A stretch of 64,000 bases of DNA from Roseomonas sp. 18066 (lineage in GTDB: Bacteria; Pseudomonadota; Alphaproteobacteria; Acetobacterales; Acetobacteraceae), in NCBI RefSeq assembly GCF_902706185.1, contig NZ_CACSJM010000002.1, positions 1-64,000 on the forward strand, read 5' to 3'. The first letter of the stretch is position 1, and every line of letters starts with the position of its first letter. Below are positions 16,399 to 25,084 of the stretch, one piece after another. The notes beneath the pieces were generated by a model, which searched no databases, was not told the origin of the DNA, and worked only from the letters and a program-made list of their open reading frames with translations. Both the position numbers and the translations under genes were made by a program.

Positions 16399-18003
16399 TC
16401 AGGCCGCGCGGTTCTCCACCATGGCCATCAGCGTCTCCAGCCGGTCGGCCTCGGCCGCGGGCTTGTCGGCGCGCAGCCGGCCGATGCGGGGGAAGCGCAT
16501 GGCGACGCCCGACTTGTGCCGCCCCGACAGCTGCGCGGCGTCGAAGACGATCTCGAGGACCAGCTCCTTCTCCACCTCGCGGACGGGGCCGAAGCGGCCG
16601 GTGGTGTGGTTGCGGATCCAGCGGTCGAGCCAGACCAGCTCCTGGTCGGTATAGCCGGAATAGGCCTTGCCCACCGGCACCAGCTCCTGGCCGCCCTGCC
16701 CGTCCTCCCGCCACAACCCGAAGGTGTAGTCGGAATAGGTGCTGCTGCGCTTGCCGTGGCCGCGCTGGGCATACATCAGCACCGCATCGACCGAGAGCGG
16801 CGCCCGCTTCCACTTCCACCACAGCCCCTTGGGCCGGCCGGCCAGATACGGCGCGTCGCCGCGCTTGAGCATCAGCCCCTCGATGCCGGCGGCGCGCGCC
16901 CCTTCGCGCAGGCCTTCCAGCTGCTCCAGCGAGACGAAGGCGATCTGCAGCGACAGGTCCATGCGGCCCGGCTTCGTGGCGGCGAACCAGGCCTCCAGCC
17001 GCTCGCGGCGAGCGTCGAAGCCGAGCGGGCGCAGGTCCTCGCCGGCCTCGAACAGGATGTCGTAGACGCGCAAGCCCGCCGGGTAGTCGCGCAGCATCTT
17101 CGGGCCGACGACCTTGCGGTTGAGGCGCTGCTGCAGCTCGGCGAAGGGGGCGACCTCGCCGTCGCGCATCACCAGCAGCTCGCCATCCAGCACCGCATGG
17201 AAATCCATCGCCTCGAGGATTTCCGGGAAGGACTGGGAGATGTCCTCGCCGGTGCGCGACCAGAGCCGTCGCCCGCCGGGACCGGCGGAGGCCTGCACCC
17301 GGATGCCGTCCCATTTCCACTCGGCGCGGAAGTCGCGGTGGTCGAGGGCGGCGATATCCGGCGCCTCCAGCGGCTGCGCCAGCATCGGCGAGCGGAACAC
17401 CGGGGCGTCGCGCGGATCGGGGCGCGGCGCGCGGCCCTCCAGCCAGGCGAAGATCGGCAGATAGGGCGCCGGCACCCCGTGCCAGACCTCTTCCAGCTCC
17501 TCGATCGGCTGGCCGGACCAGTCGGCGAGCGCCTGCCGCGCCAGCCGGCCGGAGACGCCGACGCGAAGCCCGCCGGTGACCAGCTTGATCAGCGCGATCC
17601 GCCCGCCGGGATCGAGCGTGTCGAGCCATTCCTCCAGCAGCCCCGGGATCTTGTCCTTCGGCGCCAGCTCCAGCGTCTCGACCACCTCGGACAGGTCGGG
17701 CGGCGGGCGATTCGGGCGGGTCGCCGGTGCGGGCCAGATCAGCGCCACCGTCTCGGCCAGGTCGCCGACATAGTCGTGGCTCATCGCCAGCAGCTCGGGG
17801 TCGACGCGGGTCCGCACCAGCTCGCGCACGATCGACGGCTTGGCGGCGCTGAACGACAGTTCCCCGGCGATGGCGGCCAGGCCGATGCCGCGGTCGGTGT
17901 CCTTCTGCGTCGCGAACCAGCGCTTCAGCAAGGCCAGCTTGGCATTGCGGCCGGGGGTGAAGATCAGCCGCTCCAGCAGCTCGGCGAAGGCGGGCAGGCT
18001 CAT
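16399..18003 (-). CDS. ATP-dependent DNA ligase of the bacterial exonuclease-linked type
   Basis: Seals DNA nicks using ATP, in addition to the NAD-dependent LigA expected elsewhere. The 534-residue protein has an N-terminal DNA-binding domain (about residues 1-190) and a nucleotidyltransferase core with motif I as EWKWDGIRVQ (adenylated Lys in KWDGIR), then WSRTGEDIS, LDGELLV, EGLMLKRGDAPYLAGRPKG and WWKWKR (motif V). An OB-fold follows. The start overlaps the stop of the metallo-beta-lactamase exonuclease by ATGA, the known ligase-associated repair pair. The helicase and phosphoesterase partners of this system are not adjacent. Confidence 0.93.
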   Translation of the reverse strand: MSLPAFAELLERLIFTPGRNAKLALLKRWFATQKDTDRGIGLAAIAGELSFSAAKPSIVRELVRTRVDPELLAMSHDYVGDLAETVALIWPAPATRPNRPPPDLSEVVETLELAPKDKIPGLLEEWLDTLDPGGRIALIKLVTGGLRVGVSGRLARQALADWSGQPIEELEEVWHGVPAPYLPIFAWLEGRAPRPDPRDAPVFRSPMLAQPLEAPDIAALDHRDFRAEWKWDGIRVQASAGPGGRRLWSRTGEDISQSFPEILEAMDFHAVLDGELLVMRDGEVAPFAELQQRLNRKVVGPKMLRDYPAGLRVYDILFEAGEDLRPLGFDARRERLEAWFAATKPGRMDLSLQIAFVSLEQLEGLREGARAAGIEGLMLKRGDAPYLAGRPKGLWWKWKRAPLSVDAVLMYAQRGHGKRSSTYSDYTFGLWREDGQGGQELVPVGKAYSGYTDQELVWLDRWIRNHTTGRFGPVREVEKELVLEIVFDAAQLSGRHKSGVAMRFPRIGRLRADKPAAEADRLETLMAMVENRAA

Positions 18004-19061
18004 GGGGTGGCGGCCTCCGCCGGCTCGGGCTCGGGGGCGGCGTCCTCGTCCTCCTCGCGGCCCAGCAGATGCAGCGCGCGGCCGCGCACGCCACGACCGG
18101 CCAGCGCATGGATCAGCGCCTCCTCCCGCCCATGCGTGACCCAGACCTCGGGGGCGCCCACCTCCTCGATGGTGGCGAGAAGATCGTCCCAGTCGGCATG
18201 GTCGCTGACGATCAGCGGCAGCTCGACGCCGCGCGCCTTGGCCCGCTGCCGCACCCGCATCCAGCCGCTGGCCAGCGCCGTCACCGGATCGGCCAGGCGC
18301 CGCGCCCAGGGGCTGGCCTCGGCCGAGGGCGGCGCCAGCACGATCTCGCCCGCCAGCACCGTCTCGCCGCGCTTTTCCGGCCGCGGCACCGGGCGGAGCT
18401 CGCCCAGCTCGACGCCGAAGCGGGAATAGAGCTCACACATGCTGGCCTGGGCGCCGTGCAGGTAGATCGGCCGGTCGTAGCCGGCCAGGCGCAGCAGGGC
18501 GATCAGCCGCTGGCACTTGCCCAGCGCGTAGCACCCCACCAGATGCGCCCGGTCGGGAAACAGCGAAACACTGTCAAGCAGCCGCCGCATCTCGCCGATC
18601 GCCGGCGGGTGGCGGAACACCGGCAGGGCGAAGGTCGCCTCGGTGACGAAGACGTCGCAGGGCACCGGCTCGAAGGCGGCGCAGGTCGGGTCGGCCTCGC
18701 GCTTGTAGTCGCCGGAAATCACCAGCCGGCTGCCCTGCCAGTCCAGCACCACCTGCGCCGAGCCCAGCACGTGGCCGGCCGGCACCAGCGTCACCTTCAC
18801 CCCGTTCTGCATGACGCTGCGGTGATAGGGCAGCGGCTGCGGGTTGCGCGGCGCGCCCTCGCCCAGCCGCGCGGCCATGATGGCCAGCGTCTCGGGCGTC
18901 GCCAGCACCGCGTCATGCCCGGGCCGGGCATGGTCGGAATGGCCATGGGTGACCACGGCGCGGGCCACCGGCCAGGCCGGGTCGACATGGAAATCCCCGG
19001 GCTCGCAATAGAGTCCCTGGGGGGTGATGCGGATCCAGCTCTCGGGGTGCGGCGCGGCCAT
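18000..19061 (-). CDS. Ligase-associated DNA exonuclease, metallo-beta-lactamase/beta-CASP type
   Basis: Predicted DNA-processing nuclease of 353 residues, related to SNM1/beta-CASP proteins. The zinc motif THGHSDHARPGHD is clear, followed by VPAGHVLGSAQVVLDWQG, VISGDYKREADPT (metal Asp), VTEATFALPVF and LIVSDHADWDDLL. The ATG at 19061 (MAAPHPES) was preferred; an upstream alternative at 19097 would add 12 residues. It is the first gene of a two-gene operon with the ATP-dependent ligase, with coupled translation, and probably trims DNA ends before ligation. Confidence 0.92.
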   Translation of the reverse strand: MAAPHPESWIRITPQGLYCEPGDFHVDPAWPVARAVVTHGHSDHARPGHDAVLATPETLAIMAARLGEGAPRNPQPLPYHRSVMQNGVKVTLVPAGHVLGSAQVVLDWQGSRLVISGDYKREADPTCAAFEPVPCDVFVTEATFALPVFRHPPAIGEMRRLLDSVSLFPDRAHLVGCYALGKCQRLIALLRLAGYDRPIYLHGAQASMCELYSRFGVELGELRPVPRPEKRGETVLAGEIVLAPPSAEASPWARRLADPVTALASGWMRVRQRAKARGVELPLIVSDHADWDDLLATIEEVGAPEVWVTHGREEALIHALAGRGVRGRALHLLGREEDEDAAPEPEPAEAATP

Positions 19062-19167
19062 GGCCTGGTAACAGCTGGGCGCGGGCTTCGGCTGCACAAG
19101 CCCTTGTCATTCGCGCTTTCCGGCTGCCGCCCCAGATGATGGCAGCGGTAGCGGAGGATGCAGCCCC

Positions 19168-19815
19168 ATGGAAAACGACCGGAACCTCGGCGCCAATCCT
19201 GACCTGGACCCCGCCTGGGAAATGCGCCCGCGCCAGGGCATCGGCCGGCTGGAATTCGGCATGTCCCGCCAGGCGGTGGCCGCGCTGGCCGGCCAGCTGG
19301 GCGTCATCACCTATGAGAACGACCTGGGCGCCGGTATGGGCGACATCGCCGCGCTGCTGCAGCCCTTCGGCCAGTGGATCTCGGACGAGGACATCGCCAC
19401 CGCCCGCGCCGCCATGGCCGAGGTCGCCGACATGCAGCAGGGCCTGTTCCAGGAGCATCGCGGCTGCGGCCTGATGCTGACCTTCCAGGACGACGCCCTG
19501 GCCGAGATCATGGCGCCCTGCGACGGGCCGCCGATCCACCTGGACGGCCTCGATGTCTTCGCCGCCCCGCGGATCGACGCCGTCGCCGCCCTGTCGCGCG
19601 CCGTCGGCGACGCGCCGCTGACCGATGGCGAGCACGTCGCCTATCGCCATGCCGCGCTGTGGCTGCACAGCTTCATGCTGGGCGCGCCGGGCTTCGCGCC
19701 GCATCCCGACCGGCAATCGGCCCGCGAGGTGAACATCCTGCTGCGCGCCGGGCCGATGCGCGGCACCGCCGAGATCGCCTGGGACCGCTTCCGACCCCTG
19801 GCGCTGCAGGCATGA
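19168..19815 (+). CDS. Hypothetical protein, partner of the DUF1963 gene
   Basis: 215-residue soluble protein with no signal peptide and no family I can name. The sequence is acidic and has alternating strand-like stretches (GLMLTFQDDALAEIM; LDGLDVFAAPRIDAVAAL), reminiscent of small immunity-like or SMI1-type folds, but this is weak. It overlaps the following DUF1963 gene by ATGA, so the two are almost certainly made together. Composition matches the surrounding genes. Confidence 0.75.
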   Translation: MENDRNLGANPDLDPAWEMRPRQGIGRLEFGMSRQAVAALAGQLGVITYENDLGAGMGDIAALLQPFGQWISDEDIATARAAMAEVADMQQGLFQEHRGCGLMLTFQDDALAEIMAPCDGPPIHLDGLDVFAAPRIDAVAALSRAVGDAPLTDGEHVAYRHAALWLHSFMLGAPGFAPHPDRQSAREVNILLRAGPMRGTAEIAWDRFRPLALQA

Positions 19816-20831
19816 CCGCCTTTCGCGACGAGGCGCAGCTGCGCGCCGCGATCCGCGATGCCGGGCTGCAGGAGATGGCGGGCGCCCTGCTGGCCAGCGC
19901 CCGCCCGGCGCAGCTGTTCCTGCGCCGCCAGCGCCCCGACGACGCGCTGCCCACCGGCGCCAGCAAGATGGGCGGCGTGCCGGACTGGCCGCCCGGCCGG
20001 CCCTGGCCGACCCGGCTGGCGCGCCCGGACGCCGCCGCCTGGGCCGAGCAGGTGCGGCTGCGCGGCGCCCGGCTGCAGGCCTATCTGCAGGGCCGCGGCC
20101 TGGTGCCGGAGCCGCGCCTGGCCGTCCATGACGCGCTGCTGATCGACAGCTTCTACCGCCCCTTCCCGCTCGCCTTCCGCGCCCAGCTGGACCTGCAGGC
20201 GCTGGCCGAGCTGCCCGGCTTCGACGCCGACCTGCCGCGGCACGGGCTGCTCAGCCTGTTCGAGGACCTGACCGGCGACGGCAGCGGCCACGAGACCCGG
20301 CTGATCTGGCATGACGGCCCGATCGCCGCGCTGCAGCGCCGCCCGGTGCCGGAGCCGATCATCGCCTTGTCCGACGCGCTGCAGCCCGGCATCCCCTGGT
20401 CGGCCATGGACCAGGCGGAGGTGCTGGAGCCGCATCCGGCGCTGACCCTGCCGCATCGCTGGCTGACCGCCAGCGGCTGGCGCGACGAGCGGCTGTTCCA
20501 GCTGCTGCGGCGGCCGAGCCAGCAATTGCTGCTGCCCGGCGAGCCCGGGCCGGGCGACGGCCAGGTCGGCTGGTTCGCCGACCGGCTGGGCGGCTGGCCC
20601 GACCCGATCCAGTCCGACCCCGAATCCGAGATGCCCGAGGCGCCCGGGGCCATGGCCCCGGGCGACGACCGCATCCGCCATGTCTTCAGCTGGGGCGGCG
20701 AGCATCATGGCGGCACCCGGCTGCCGAATTCGCAGATCGGCGGCGACGGCACCACCCATGTGATGATCCCGCGCGAGGCGCTGCTGGCCCGCCGCTTCGG
20801 CGCCGCGCGCGGCATTTATCAGAGCGACTGA
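19812..20831 (+). CDS. DUF1963 (YwqG family) protein
   Basis: 339-residue cytoplasmic protein. The family signature is visible as GASKMGGVPDWPPGRPWP near residues 54-72, followed by the FRAQLDLQAL and LSLFED regions that form the YwqG beta-sandwich, and by a C-terminal FSWGGEHHGGTRLP. The function of the family is unknown; some members sit in toxin/immunity settings. Translation is coupled to the upstream hypothetical gene. It converges with the Anbu gene, with only four bases between stops. Confidence 0.82.
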   Translation: MTAFRDEAQLRAAIRDAGLQEMAGALLASARPAQLFLRRQRPDDALPTGASKMGGVPDWPPGRPWPTRLARPDAAAWAEQVRLRGARLQAYLQGRGLVPEPRLAVHDALLIDSFYRPFPLAFRAQLDLQALAELPGFDADLPRHGLLSLFEDLTGDGSGHETRLIWHDGPIAALQRRPVPEPIIALSDALQPGIPWSAMDQAEVLEPHPALTLPHRWLTASGWRDERLFQLLRRPSQQLLLPGEPGPGDGQVGWFADRLGGWPDPIQSDPESEMPEAPGAMAPGDDRIRHVFSWGGEHHGGTRLPNSQIGGDGTTHVMIPREALLARRFGAARGIYQSD

Positions 20832-20835
20832 GGCC

Positions 20836-21567
20836 CTACAGCCAGTCGGGCTCCGGCATGCGGCGGTAGGATTCGCGCAGCGCCGTCGACCAGTCCTCGC
20901 GCAGCCCGCGGAAATAGGGGTCTTCCTCGGTGATGCGGCGTTGCAGGCGGATTTCCTGCGTGCCGGCCTCGTAGACCAGCAGGTCCAGCGGCAGGCCGAC
21001 GGTCAGGTTGGAGCGCAGCGTGCTGTCCATGCTGACCAGGGTCAGCTTCACCCCATCCTCCAGGCTGGTCTGGTGCGACAGCGCGCGGTCGAGGATCGGC
21101 TTGCCGTATTTGTGCTCGCCGATCTGCAGGAAGGGCGTCTCCGGCGTCGCCTCGATGAAGTTGCCGGCGGCATAGACCAGGTAGAGCCGCAGCGGCCCGC
21201 CGGCGATCTGCCCGCCCAGCATCACCGAGACGTCGAAGCCCACGCCCTGGGCCTTCAGCATCGGCCCGTCGACCTCGTAGACGGCGCGGATGGCGGCGCC
21301 GACCAGCTGCGCGGCGCGGAACATGCTGGGCACGCTCAGCAGGGTGTGGCGCTCCTCCTCCAGCGCCAGGCCTTCCTGCAGCCGGTTCCACACCGCCTGG
21401 GTGATGGCCAGGTTGCCGGCGGCCAGCAGGCAGAGCATCCGCTCGCCCGGGGAGATCACCGTGTACATCTTCGAGAAGGTCGAGATGTGGTCGACCCCGG
21501 CATTGGTGCGGGTGTCGGACAGCATGACCAGCCCGCGCTCCAGCCAGAGGCCGACGCAATAGGTCAC
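20836..21567 (-). CDS. Anbu, bacterial proteasome-like peptidase
   Basis: Self-compartmentalising Ntn-hydrolase related to HslV and the proteasome beta subunit (243 residues). After Met removal Thr2 would be the nucleophile; Asp18 (in SDTRT) and Lys33 (in FSKMY) occupy the expected active-site positions. LCLLAAGNLAITQAVW and KYGKPILDRALSHQTSLEDG are family-conserved regions. It is the last gene of a three-gene operon with the alpha-E and ATP-grasp genes, the usual Anbu partners. The transglutaminase-like gene often present in such operons is not here. Confidence 0.92.
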   Translation of the reverse strand: MTYCVGLWLERGLVMLSDTRTNAGVDHISTFSKMYTVISPGERMLCLLAAGNLAITQAVWNRLQEGLALEEERHTLLSVPSMFRAAQLVGAAIRAVYEVDGPMLKAQGVGFDVSVMLGGQIAGGPLRLYLVYAAGNFIEATPETPFLQIGEHKYGKPILDRALSHQTSLEDGVKLTLVSMDSTLRSNLTVGLPLDLLVYEAGTQEIRLQRRITEEDPYFRGLREDWSTALRESYRRMPEPDWL

Positions 21568-22514
21568 GGCTGCCGCCCGCTCAGGTAGAAGCGGCCGATC
21601 TCCTGCCCCAGCAGCATGTTCTCGTCGATGATGCCGGTCAGGAAGTCATGCAGCCCGGCCTCCAGGATGCCGTCGATCGGGCGGTCGCGCAGCCGCGCAT
21701 GCAGCGCCCCGGCCAGGCTGTGGCATTCGCCGCGCTGGCCGCCATTGGCCCCGGCGATGGCGTCCAGCGTCTGCTCGACCCGGCGGTAGCAGGCCAGCAG
21801 CGAGCGCGGCAGCTCCGGGCGCAGCACCAGCAGCTCGGCCACCCGGCCGGGGCTGAGCCGGGCATGGTAGACATGCTGGAAGGCGCGCAGCGCCGAGACC
21901 GAGCGCAGCACCGCCTGCCATTGCGCGTAATTCGCCGCATCCTCGGCCGCCTCGGCGGCGAAGGCGGCGTGGCGGACGTCGAGCAGGCGGGCGGTATTGT
22001 CGGCGCGCTCCAGGATGGTGCCCAGGTGGCAGAAGCGCCAGGCATCGTCGCGCAGCATGGTGTCGGCGGCGGCGCCGTTGAACAGCAGCGTGCGGCTGCG
22101 CACCCAGTCGAGGAAGCCGGGCAGCCGGTCACCCTTGATGGCGCTGGAATCGAGGCGGCGGAACTCGATCCAGGTGTCGTTGATCGCCTCCCACATGTCG
22201 ACGGTCAGCGCGGTGCGGACGGTGCGGGCATTGCGCCGCGCCGCCTCGATGCAGGCGGCGATGCCGCCCGGATTCTCGGGGTCGAGCGTCAGCCACTGCA
22301 CCGCGGCATCCTGGGCCAGCACCGGATGGCGCTCGAGGAAGCCGGGCTCGCAGCCGGTGGCGATCATCAGCGAGCGCCATTCGTCATCCGCGGCGCTCAG
22401 CGGATTGGCGAGCAGCGCCATGCGCAGCGTGGCGCCGAGCCCGCGCGCGACATTGCCGGCACGCTCCGAATAGCGTCCCAGCCAGAAGAGGCAATCCGCC
22501 GTCCTGGATAGCAT
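21564..22514 (-). CDS. Alpha-E domain protein (DUF403), Anbu operon
   Basis: Helical protein of 316 residues. It begins MLSRTADCLFWLGRYSERA, the hallmark of the alpha-E family, and continues with TVDMWEAINDTWIEF, LGTILERADNTARLLDVR and RLSPGRVAELLVLRPELPRS. The family always travels with circularly permuted ATP-grasp enzymes and is thought to help a peptide-forming or peptide-tagging reaction. It overlaps the Anbu start by ATGA and lies six bases downstream of the ATP-grasp gene. Confidence 0.92.
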   Translation of the reverse strand: MLSRTADCLFWLGRYSERAGNVARGLGATLRMALLANPLSAADDEWRSLMIATGCEPGFLERHPVLAQDAAVQWLTLDPENPGGIAACIEAARRNARTVRTALTVDMWEAINDTWIEFRRLDSSAIKGDRLPGFLDWVRSRTLLFNGAAADTMLRDDAWRFCHLGTILERADNTARLLDVRHAAFAAEAAEDAANYAQWQAVLRSVSALRAFQHVYHARLSPGRVAELLVLRPELPRSLLACYRRVEQTLDAIAGANGGQRGECHSLAGALHARLRDRPIDGILEAGLHDFLTGIIDENMLLGQEIGRFYLSGRQP

Positions 22515-22519
22515 TTTTT

Positions 22520-24037
22520 TCAGTTGTCTCCGGACGGCGCGGCGCGGGGCGCGGGGATCGTGGGAAGGCTTTGCGACTGGGTCATGCCGCCCAGGGTCTG
22601 GGTCTGCATCGCGGCATCCTCGACCACCCAGGTGTCCTTGGTGCCGCCGCCCTGGCTGGAATTGACCACCAGCGAGCCCTGGCGCAGCGCCACGCGGGTC
22701 AGGCCGCCGGGCACCATGCGCACCGTCTTGCCGAACAGCACGAAGGGCCGCAGGTCGACATGGCGCGGCGCGAAGCCCTCCTCGCAGAGCGTCGGCACGG
22801 TCGACAGCGCCAGCGTCGGCTGCGCGATATAGTCGCCCGGCCTGGCGCGGATGCGGGCGGCGAAATCGGCGCGCTGCTCCTCGGTGGCATGCGGCCCGAC
22901 CAGCATGCCGTAGCCGCCGGAGCCGCGCGCCAGCTTCACCACCAGCTTGTCGAGATTGGCCAGCACATGCTCGCGGTCGGCCTCGCGCTCGCACATGAAG
23001 GTGGGCACGTTGGACAGGATCGGCTCCTCGCCGAGATAGAAGCGCACCATCTCGGGGACGTAAGGATAGACCGCCTTATCGTCGGCGATGCCGGCGCCCG
23101 GCGCATTGGCCAGCGCAACATTGCCCGCCTTGTAGGCCGCCATCAGCCCGGGCACGCCCAGCGCGCTGTCGGGCAGGAAGGCCTCGGGGTCGAGATACTC
23201 GTCGTCGATGCGGCGGTAGATGACATCGACCTTCTGCGGCCCCGCCGTGGTGCGCATGAAGACCATGGCGTCGCGGACGAAGAGGTCGGCGCCCTCGACC
23301 AGCTCGACGCCCATCTCGTCGGCCAGGAAGGAATGCTCGTAATAGGCGCTGTTATAAGGCCCGGGGGTCAGCACCACGACCTTGGGGTCGCCCGCGCAGC
23401 TGGCCGGGGCGATGCTCTTCAGCGTCTCCAGCAGCTCCTCCGGATAGTGGCTGACGGGGGCGATGCGGTGGCGGGTGAAGAGCTCCGGGAACAGCCGCAG
23501 CATCGCCTCCCGGTTCTCCAGCATGTAGCTGACGCCCGACGGCGTGCGGCAATTGTCCTCGAGCACGTAGAACTCGTCGGCGCCGGTGCGCACCAGGTCG
23601 ATGCCGCTGATCACGGTGTAGACCCCGCCCGGCGGCGTGAAGCCCTCCATCTGCTTGAGGTAGCCCTCGTTCTGCAGCACCAGCTCGGCCGGGATGCGGC
23701 CGGCCTCGATGATCTTCTTCGGCCCGTAGACATCGGCCAGGAAGGCGTTCAGCGCCCGCACCCGCTGCTCCAGCCCCTGGCCCAGCCTTTCCCATTCGGC
23801 GCGGGACAGGATGCGGGGGATGACGTCGAAGGGGATCAGCCGCTCCGGGTCGCCGCCCTCGGTATAGACGGCGAAGGTCACGCCGATGCGGCGGAACAGC
23901 ACCTCGGCCTCCCGCCGCTTCTGGTCGAGGGCTTCCTGGCCGGTGGCGTCCAGGAAACGCGCCATCTCGGCATAGGGGGAACGGATGACGCCCTCGGCGT
24001 TCATCTCGTCGAAGGCGGAGGCAGGGCGATCGGCCAC
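22520..24037 (-). CDS. Circularly permuted ATP-grasp type 2 protein, Anbu operon
   Basis: Predicted ATP-dependent carboxylate-amine ligase of 505 residues (COG2308 type). Recognisable segments are IPRILSRAEWERLGQGLEQRV, FYVLEDNCRTPSGVSYMLENR, IYRRIDDEYLDPEAF, and KLVVKLARGSGGYGMLVGP in the nucleotide-binding part, followed by VDLRPFVLFGK and SLVVNSSQGGGTKDTW. The GTG at 24037 gives MADRPASAFDEM; an ATG at residue 12 is an alternative. It leads the operon that ends with Anbu. The suggested role, making a small peptide or tag that Anbu handles, is inference from gene linkage known in many bacteria. Confidence 0.92.
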   Translation of the reverse strand: MADRPASAFDEMNAEGVIRSPYAEMARFLDATGQEALDQKRREAEVLFRRIGVTFAVYTEGGDPERLIPFDVIPRILSRAEWERLGQGLEQRVRALNAFLADVYGPKKIIEAGRIPAELVLQNEGYLKQMEGFTPPGGVYTVISGIDLVRTGADEFYVLEDNCRTPSGVSYMLENREAMLRLFPELFTRHRIAPVSHYPEELLETLKSIAPASCAGDPKVVVLTPGPYNSAYYEHSFLADEMGVELVEGADLFVRDAMVFMRTTAGPQKVDVIYRRIDDEYLDPEAFLPDSALGVPGLMAAYKAGNVALANAPGAGIADDKAVYPYVPEMVRFYLGEEPILSNVPTFMCEREADREHVLANLDKLVVKLARGSGGYGMLVGPHATEEQRADFAARIRARPGDYIAQPTLALSTVPTLCEEGFAPRHVDLRPFVLFGKTVRMVPGGLTRVALRQGSLVVNSSQGGGTKDTWVVEDAAMQTQTLGGMTQSQSLPTIPAPRAAPSGDN

Positions 24038-24281
24038 GTGGTTCCGGCGTCCTCATCAGGGGTCGGGCGTCCTGCGACGACGCCTCGTGCTGCTATTGAG
24101 CAAGCCGGGCACCCCCCGCGCAAGCGGCCATCGCAGTCTGGCGGTCGGCGACGGGCAGCGGCCACGCCCGGTTTGCCCAAGGCAGCGGCAAGCCTGCCTG
24201 CTGGGACGGCTTTCGCCGCTTCCGCTTGACCGCCGGCGCCGCGGCGGCCGAGGTTTCCCCCAAGCCCCCGGAGACCTGCCG

Positions 24282-24944
24282 ATGCGCCGTCGCGATCTGC
24301 TCGCCCTCCCCTTCATCCCGGTGGCGGCCCAAGCCGCGGAACCCGCCGTCGATGTCGCCCTGGTGCTCGCCGTCGACGCCTCGGGCAGCATCGGCGAGGA
24401 CGAGTTCCGGCTGCAGCGCGAAGGCTGCGCCGAGGCGGTGACCCACCCTGGCGTGCTGGCCGCCATCCGCGGCGGCGCGCTGGGCCGGGTCGGCTTCGCC
24501 ATGGTCGAATGGGGCGCGCCTGGCGGTGCCGCGACCGTGGTGGACTGGCAGGCGGTGGCCGATGCCGGCAGCGCCGCCGCGCTGGCCGCGCGGTTCCGCG
24601 CCGCGCCGCGCTCGGCCCAGAGCTGGAACGCCATCGGCGACGCCATCGACCATGCGCGCGCCCTGCTGGGCGCCTGCCCCTACGAGGCGACGCGGCAGGT
24701 GATCGACGTCTCCGGCGACGGGCCCGACATGCGGGGGCTGCGGCGCGCGCCGCAGGCGCGGGACGCGGCGGTGGAGGCCGGCATCACCATCAACGCCCTG
24801 GCCATCCTGCGCGGCCGCCCTGGCCTGGTCGACAGCTACCGCGCGGAGGTGATCGGCGGCCCCGGCGCCTTCGTGCTGACCGCCGAGGACCGGGCCGATT
24901 TTTCCCGCGCCCTGCGCGCCAAGCTGGTGCGTGAAATCGCCTGA
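24282..24944 (+). CDS. DUF1194 secreted von Willebrand factor A-like protein
   Basis: 220 residues with an N-terminal export signal (MRRRDLLALPFIPVAAQAAE; the RR pair could allow Tat export, though Sec is equally possible). The A-domain follows: VLAVDASGSIGEDEF is the metal-ion-dependent adhesion (MIDAS) motif, with WNAIGDAIDHAR and VIDVSGDGPDMRG further on, typical of DUF1194. Such proteins are periplasmic in alphaproteobacteria; their role is unknown. It is divergent from the Anbu operon across a 244-bp gap that must hold both promoters. Confidence 0.88.
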   Translation: MRRRDLLALPFIPVAAQAAEPAVDVALVLAVDASGSIGEDEFRLQREGCAEAVTHPGVLAAIRGGALGRVGFAMVEWGAPGGAATVVDWQAVADAGSAAALAARFRAAPRSAQSWNAIGDAIDHARALLGACPYEATRQVIDVSGDGPDMRGLRRAPQARDAAVEAGITINALAILRGRPGLVDSYRAEVIGGPGAFVLTAEDRADFSRALRAKLVREIA

Positions 24945-25020
24945 TGCGCGAATTTCGCCGGCCGCGGGTATTTTGATGCCATATTACATAAAGAATTGCT
25001 GATATCTTGAAGTTGTTATC

Positions 25021-25050
25021 GCGCGATTCCTCGCGGCAAGTTTTTTCTTT
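25021..25050 (+). terminator. Possible intrinsic terminator behind the DUF1194 gene
   Basis: CGCGA TTCC TCGCG (25022-25035) followed after GCAAG-type spacing by TTTTTTCTTT. The stem is short (5 bp) but the T-run is unusual for this GC-rich genome, and it lies about 75 bp after the DUF1194 stop. Confidence 0.4.
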
Positions 25051-25084
25051 GGGGCGGGAACCGCCCTGTGGTAGCGACAGTGTC

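Noticed and set aside
24960..25084. Longer transglycosylase start at 25007
   Set aside because: It would run through the hairpin/T-run that looks like a terminator and adds sequence with no domain or signal features.
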